A stretch of DNA of 64,000 bases from Planococcus sp. MER TA 32b. Lineage in GTDB: Bacteria > Bacillota > Bacilli > Bacillales_A > Planococcaceae. The position numbers and the translations under genes were made by a program. Below are positions 59,835 through 64,000 of this stretch, one piece after another; position 1 is the first letter of the stretch; every line of letters starts with the position of its first letter. The stretch covers positions 124,001 through 188,000 of the forward strand of contig JAMCAN010000001.1 of assembly GCA_023715185.1 (NCBI GenBank), written 5' to 3'. The notes below the pieces were generated by a model. It was not told where the DNA came from. It made no database searches and saw nothing but the letters and a program-made list of their open reading frames with translations.

Positions 59835-62425
59835 TGAAAATCGGCTTGCCGCACGCAGGTATCGTATTATTGATCGGACCGTCCAACAGCGGGAAATCGA
59901 CGTTGGTGAGACGGTTGATAGAAGAAGGACAGATTTTAGCATCGGAAGTGGTGAGTTCCGATGATTTCAGAATTTTAGTCGGGGATAAAGAGTTCATCGA
60001 TTGGCGTGACCGGCCGCAGGATGAAGCGGCGGGGCTGATGGATGAGTACCAGGGAATTTCCGCAGAAGCATTTGCGATGATGGACCGGGTCATCGAAGCC
60101 CGCATGCGGTTGAGCAAGCTGGTGCTTGTTGACGCAACACACCTCCGTTCAGATGACCGGAAACGATACATAGCGCTAGCGAAAAAGAATCATGTGCCGA
60201 TTCAGGCAATCGTTTTTGACGTATCGGAGCGGGTATTGACCGACCGCGACGAAAGCCGTGATAATCCACGGGGCAAGCGCCGCATCAAACAGCAATTCCA
60301 GATTTTCCGCAATGAAAAACGGTTTATTAAGAAAGAAGGCTTTGCTTCTGTTTATACCGTAAAAGAAACGGAAGAAGTGGAAGTGTTCAGGCACGGCAAC
60401 CCGATTGAAATAGAATTGGACCGGGACATCGACATCATTGGCGACGTTCACGGCTGTTTCGATGAACTGATCCAATTACTTGTGAAACTCGGATATGCAG
60501 AGAATGAAGAAGGCTTATATGAACATCCCGAAGGCCGCAAATTTGTTTCGGTCGGCGATGTGATGAGCAGGGGACCGGCTTCGCTCCAGACGATGCAGTT
60601 TTTCCTGAAGCATGTCGAGGGCGGGCGTGCACTGATGATCGACAGCAACCATGGCTGGAAAATCGCCCGCTGGCTGGACGGCCGCGAAGTAGTGCTGAGC
60701 CACGGTGATGAAAAAGTGGAAGAAGAGTTCCGGATTTTCGAGGAGCAGGAAGGCTCTGACGCCGCCCGCCAATTAAAGCAACAGCTGAAAGACTTTCTTC
60801 TGGCTGCACCTTCCCATTACGTCTTCAAAAAGAACGGCGTACCGACGCTCGTTTGTGCACATGCCGGCATCCGTGATGAATTCATCGGTAAACAATCAGG
60901 AGCCATCAGTGATTTCTGCCGGTACGGCGATACGGGAGGCTTCGATGAAAACGGCAAGTCTGTTCGGAACGATTGGACAGTCGGACATCAAAATCGCCTG
61001 TTGATCGTCTGGGGGCATGACCCGAAACCGAAGCCGTTATTAATCAATAACACGATTAACATTGATCAGGGAGTCGTGTTCGGCGGCGAATTGACGGCTT
61101 ACCGCTATCCGGAACGGGATTTCGTATCCGTCAAAGCGAAAGCGGATCATTCCGGGACCGCCGACAATCCGCTGGTGGAATGGGAGAAGAACCGCTTGAA
61201 TCCGCCGAACATCGGCAAGTTCATCAACGGCTTTTCGGTGCTGACTGACTCCGCCGGTGAAGTGCGGATTCCGCAGGAACTTGTGAAACCCGCCATTGAT
61301 ACCGTTTCACATTACACAGTGCCAATCGAGCAATTGGTCTACATCCCGCCGACGATGAGCCCGACGCCGAAACCGTCTGCGCTGCCGGATTACCTGGAAC
61401 ACCCGAAAGAGGCGATCGATTATTACAGAAGCAACGGCGTCCACACGATGATCGCCGAGAAAAAGCACATGGGCAGCCGGGGCATCCTGTTTTTATTCAA
61501 AGACAAGGAATCGTCCTTGAAGCACACCGGCATCGAATCGCTCGGCTCCATCTACACACGGACCGGCAAACGCTTTTTCGACCGCGACACCGAAATGCGC
61601 TTGCTTTCCGAATTGAACCAAGAATTGACGCGAATAAATTATTTCGACGAGTATCAAACGGATTATGTGCTGCTGGACGCCGAAATCATGCCATGGAACC
61701 TGAAAGCGAAAGAATTGATCAGCAGTCAATACGCGCACGTCGCAGAAAACGCCGTGCTCGACCGGACGCTGCTGAAAGAAAAATTGCAGGCAGCGCTGCC
61801 GACGAATGGCGATTTGCAGGCGTGGTTGGACGAATACGACAGCAAGCTGGAAAACGCCAACGACTTTTTGGAAGTGTTCCAAAAATATTGCTGGGACATC
61901 GAAGGGGACAGGAGCATCCAGATTGCGCCGTTTCATGTGCTCGCCCACAGCGACCGCACGTTTTTCGACAAGCCGCATACGTGGCATATGGAGATGAACC
62001 GGAAACTTGCGGATGCGTCCCGCCTGTTCGTCGAAACGGAATACAAAGTCATCACGGACGAGGCCAGTGAAGCCGAAGTGATCGAGTGGTGGAAATCAAT
62101 TACGGAAGACGGGCACGAAGGCATCATCATCAAACCGGAATTCTACATCGTCCGGAGTAAAGGCAAATTGCTGCAGCCGGCCATCAAAGTGAGGGGACAA
62201 AGGTATCTGCGCATCATATACGGCATGGATTACCTGGAGCCGAAAAACCTGGAGCGGCTGAAAAACCGCAACACCGGCAAGAAGCAGAAACTTGCTTTGA
62301 GGGAATTTGCGCTGGGCCTCGAAGGCATTGCGCGCTTCGTGAACGGGGAATCGATCGAACGCGTCCATGAATGCACGCTCGGCGCATTGGCGATGGAATC
62401 CGATCCGGTCGACCCGCGATTATAG
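59834..62425 (+). CDS. pnkp: Polynucleotide 5'-kinase/3'-phosphatase/ligase (bacterial Pnkp)
   Basis: 863 residues from ATG 59834 (GAAGGTG upstream). Three domains in order: an N-terminal polynucleotide kinase with Walker A GPSNSGKST (G15-T23); a phosphatase with IIGDVHG (D204, H206), then VGDVMSRGP (241-248) and DSNHGWK (270-276); and a C-terminal nucleotidyltransferase (ligase) domain with adenylation motif EKKHMGSRG (K544). The family heals RNA ends made by ribotoxins and seals them with Hen1. The phosphatase motifs differ from the usual GD-x-x-DRG and GNH[D/E]. Confidence 0.95.
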   Translation: MKIGLPHAGIVLLIGPSNSGKSTLVRRLIEEGQILASEVVSSDDFRILVGDKEFIDWRDRPQDEAAGLMDEYQGISAEAFAMMDRVIEARMRLSKLVLVDATHLRSDDRKRYIALAKKNHVPIQAIVFDVSERVLTDRDESRDNPRGKRRIKQQFQIFRNEKRFIKKEGFASVYTVKETEEVEVFRHGNPIEIELDRDIDIIGDVHGCFDELIQLLVKLGYAENEEGLYEHPEGRKFVSVGDVMSRGPASLQTMQFFLKHVEGGRALMIDSNHGWKIARWLDGREVVLSHGDEKVEEEFRIFEEQEGSDAARQLKQQLKDFLLAAPSHYVFKKNGVPTLVCAHAGIRDEFIGKQSGAISDFCRYGDTGGFDENGKSVRNDWTVGHQNRLLIVWGHDPKPKPLLINNTINIDQGVVFGGELTAYRYPERDFVSVKAKADHSGTADNPLVEWEKNRLNPPNIGKFINGFSVLTDSAGEVRIPQELVKPAIDTVSHYTVPIEQLVYIPPTMSPTPKPSALPDYLEHPKEAIDYYRSNGVHTMIAEKKHMGSRGILFLFKDKESSLKHTGIESLGSIYTRTGKRFFDRDTEMRLLSELNQELTRINYFDEYQTDYVLLDAEIMPWNLKAKELISSQYAHVAENAVLDRTLLKEKLQAALPTNGDLQAWLDEYDSKLENANDFLEVFQKYCWDIEGDRSIQIAPFHVLAHSDRTFFDKPHTWHMEMNRKLADASRLFVETEYKVITDEASEAEVIEWWKSITEDGHEGIIIKPEFYIVRSKGKLLQPAIKVRGQRYLRIIYGMDYLEPKNLERLKNRNTGKKQKLALREFALGLEGIARFVNGESIERVHECTLGALAMESDPVDPRL

Positions 62426-62435
62426 AAGAATCATA

Positions 62436-62473
62436 CGAAAACCGAGAGGCCGACGATGCCTTTCGGTTTTTTT
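62436..62473 (+). terminator. Terminator of the hen1-pnkp operon
   Basis: AAAACCGAGAGGC and GCCTTTCGGTTTT pair, with seven T. A second GCTTTTCGCGTGAGAAAAGC hairpin lies at 62476-62495. Confidence 0.85.
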
Positions 62474-62605
62474 CGCTTTTCGCGTGAGAAAAGCATGCGT
62501 TTTTCTTTTGAATTGGGGTTTTGAGAGAGAATTGATGAAAATGAAGGCTGGTTAATGGGGGAAAAAGTCTTTTCGAAGAGCTGATTTTGCGTAATCGCTT
62601 GTAAA

Positions 62606-62722
62606 TCGGCGTTCAGCGAATTATATCGGCGTTCAGGGAAATAAATCGGCGTTCAGAAGATTATATCGGCGCTCAGAAAAATAAATCGGCGTTCAGGAAA
62701 TTATATCGGCGTTCAGCAAAAC
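62606..62722 (+). repeat. Phased 20-bp array, six units (flavour TCGGCGTTCAG)
   Basis: Cores TCGGC[G]TTCAG start at 62606, 62626, 62646, 62666 (TCGGCGCTCAG), 62686 and 62706, exactly 20 bp apart. The bases before each core alternate between AAA and TTATA. It is the main content of 62496-62800. Confidence 0.93.
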
Positions 62723-62860
62723 AAGTCACTTTAACCGGTCTCCCATCCGCTTTTACACAAATTTAAAATTGCTCATCAGTGAGTATCGATATATATGGTA
62801 AAATATAGATAGAAAATTTTGCGAAATCAAAAACCATCAAATTCGAAAGGAGCGGGTCAT

Positions 62861-63277
62861 GTGAAGCGATTGAAGTGGTTAATTGCAATAACCATTACTG
62901 CCATAACACTTGCAGGCTGTTCGTCTGATGGAGAAGTGATATGGGTAGGGGTTCCTTATCAAGAGGATGAGACGAGCGGGATAAAGTTCCATACTGACAT
63001 CACGGATGCAGAATCGATAACGGATTTGAGGGACATCATAAATACAGAAAAAGAAATGGAACAGCCTGCGGATTTAACCGGTTTAGCGGATACTTTCTTC
63101 ACTTTGGATATACCGGAGGAAGGCGTTTCATTAATACAGCGTTACATCTGGTATAGGGAAGACGGCAGCGCCCTTTTAACTCGTGAAGAGCTGAAGAATA
63201 ACGAAGCTGGCAACAAAGACGTTTATATATTAGCTCCCGAACAAGCAGACGAGCTGAAACGCATACTAGAAGAGTAA
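62861..63277 (+). CDS. Putative lipoprotein
   Basis: 138 residues from GTG 62861 (AAAGGAGCGGG upstream). A signal peptide with lipobox LAGC (C19) is followed by a small acidic domain (DETSGIKFHTDITDAESITD). Unknown function; likely outside the membrane. A promoter -10 of the TAAAAT type lies at about 62798. Confidence 0.72.
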   Translation: MKRLKWLIAITITAITLAGCSSDGEVIWVGVPYQEDETSGIKFHTDITDAESITDLRDIINTEKEMEQPADLTGLADTFFTLDIPEEGVSLIQRYIWYREDGSALLTREELKNNEAGNKDVYILAPEQADELKRILEE

Positions 63278-63323
63278 AGTATAAACCCTAACGTAAGAAC
63301 ATACTTGTTCAGGAGAGATCAAA

Positions 63324-63785
63324 ATGTCGCAAATCACCTTTCTTGCTTCCTCGAAGCCTTTTATAATGCCGGATGAAATAAAAGAACTTAATAACCGTAC
63401 GGCTTACACAAGTGAGGAAGAAGCCGTTTTCTTTTCCGTTCAGAAATTAGATCCACTATGGGTAAAAGAAATCGAGGGTTTATTTTCAATGCCTTATCTG
63501 TATGAAGCCGCAGGACTCGAAAGCCCGTTATTTTTAACCTATCTGGAAAAATACATGGAAACCGGAGATGTCCTTGAGCTTTACAGCGTCCCGAATCAGC
63601 ATGCGCTGCAGAAATACATACAAAGAATGTGGGAAAACCCGGAGCCGATCCATGTGAATATTGGGAGTTTTACTTACCAGGACATCCATGGCTCCTATCA
63701 ATTAACCCCTAAAAAATGGACCGAAGAGTTAAGCCGCAAAAAATACATAACCGATCGAAGTGTGACCACATTTGTGAAGTATTGA
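63324..63785 (+). CDS. Hypothetical protein
   Basis: 153 residues, no signal peptide. It opens SQITFLASSKPFIMPDEIKE and contains FSVQKLDPLWVKEIEGLFSM. I do not recognise a family, though the composition is clearly coding. AGGAGAGAT precedes the ATG. It lies between a lipoprotein and a permease-like gene. Confidence 0.65.
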   Translation: MSQITFLASSKPFIMPDEIKELNNRTAYTSEEEAVFFSVQKLDPLWVKEIEGLFSMPYLYEAAGLESPLFLTYLEKYMETGDVLELYSVPNQHALQKYIQRMWENPEPIHVNIGSFTYQDIHGSYQLTPKKWTEELSRKKYITDRSVTTFVKY

Positions 63786-63800
63786 CTAAGGAGCGATCAA

Positions 63801-64000
63801 GTGATTACCCGAATTCTTTTTCCCGTACTTGTCTGGATGCTGTCTTTTACCATTTTGCTGCTGATCATCCTGCTGCCCACGGATACGGTTTTCACCGAGG
63901 GGCGGGGCGGCTCATTTGGGGGCGCAGTCTATGACTATCAATTTACGAATCACTGGGCTAATATCAAATTTTTCTTTTCATACATAATTGAGCAGGGTGG
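63801..64000 (+). CDS. Membrane permease, N-terminal part (cut by window end)
   Basis: The frame opens at GTG 63801 (AAGGAGCGA upstream) and runs off the window. The first helix is ILFPVLVWMLSFTILLLIIL, followed by LPTDTVFTEGRGG and a soluble segment. It resembles the start of ABC-type peptide permeases (OppB-like), but about 66 residues are too few to be sure. Confidence 0.55.
   Translation, partial: MITRILFPVLVWMLSFTILLLIILLPTDTVFTEGRGGSFGGAVYDYQFTNHWANIKFFFSYIIEQG

Noticed and set aside
361-62722. CRISPR arrays
   Set aside because: Cores are only 9-12 bases and variable parts about 9-10 bases, far shorter than CRISPR repeats and spacers. No cas gene is present.

Overview
The window looks like a low-to-mid GC Firmicutes chromosome from the Planococcaceae (Planococcus/Planomicrobium/Sporosarcina type). 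Evidence: strong AGGAGG-type ribosome sites with frequent GTG/TTG starts, Rho-independent terminators after most operons, a B. subtilis-type Fnr with a C-terminal Cys cluster, a class III fructose bisphosphatase, CsoR-CopZ-CopA, CzrA-CzcD, and a perfect Bacillus-type parS site at 3549-3564. The genus is inference. I see no rRNA, tRNA, phage, integrase, transposase or CRISPR array.

Layout. 1-12.1 kb: tail of an unidentified gene, an FAD dehydrogenase, small membrane proteins, a run of GNAT acetyltransferases, a Nudix hydrolase, a putative zinc peptidase, a methyltransferase, a phosphoesterase, a HIT protein, then an ABC exporter operon behind an ECF-type promoter. 12.1-20.8 kb: an SDR enzyme, an ECF sigma/anti-sigma pair, peptidase E, more GNATs, DinB and Nudix proteins, and a TlpA-like thioredoxin operon. 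20.8-29.1 kb: panB with a candidate pan RNA leader, a universal stress protein, fnr, a ba3-type oxidase operon with a perfect Fnr box in front, and a secreted M23 murein hydrolase. 29.1-45.1 kb: accessory genes, including two aminoglycoside-modifying-enzyme look-alikes, zinc/cobalt efflux with its repressor, two broken genes, PadR and XRE regulators with clear operators, a predicted protease lipoprotein, a DmpA-type peptidase, a hydrolase and ArsC. 45.1-54.3 kb: a GAF-STAS protein, fbp, the copper operon, a DUF421 protein and an MFS transporter. 54.3-64 kb: an ANT(9)/AadA-like enzyme, a MerR-type regulator with its textbook promoter, the Hen1-Pnkp RNA repair and 3'-end methylation pair, lipoproteins and a truncated permease.

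How the genes work together. There are about a dozen GNATs. Several local circuits can be read directly: Fnr and the ba3 oxidase (oxygen), CsoR and CopZA (copper), CzrA and CzcD (zinc/cobalt), an autoregulated MerR promoter, a three-box XRE promoter, and an ECF sigma factor with a candidate autoregulatory promoter.

The least explained structure is a family of intergenic tandem arrays. About ten loci carry short G+C-containing cores spaced exactly 20 or 21 bp apart (two helical turns) and separated by A/T-rich variable DNA. They occur in several sequence flavours that can be aligned to one another, and they usually lie next to terminator hairpins. I know of no named element that matches them.
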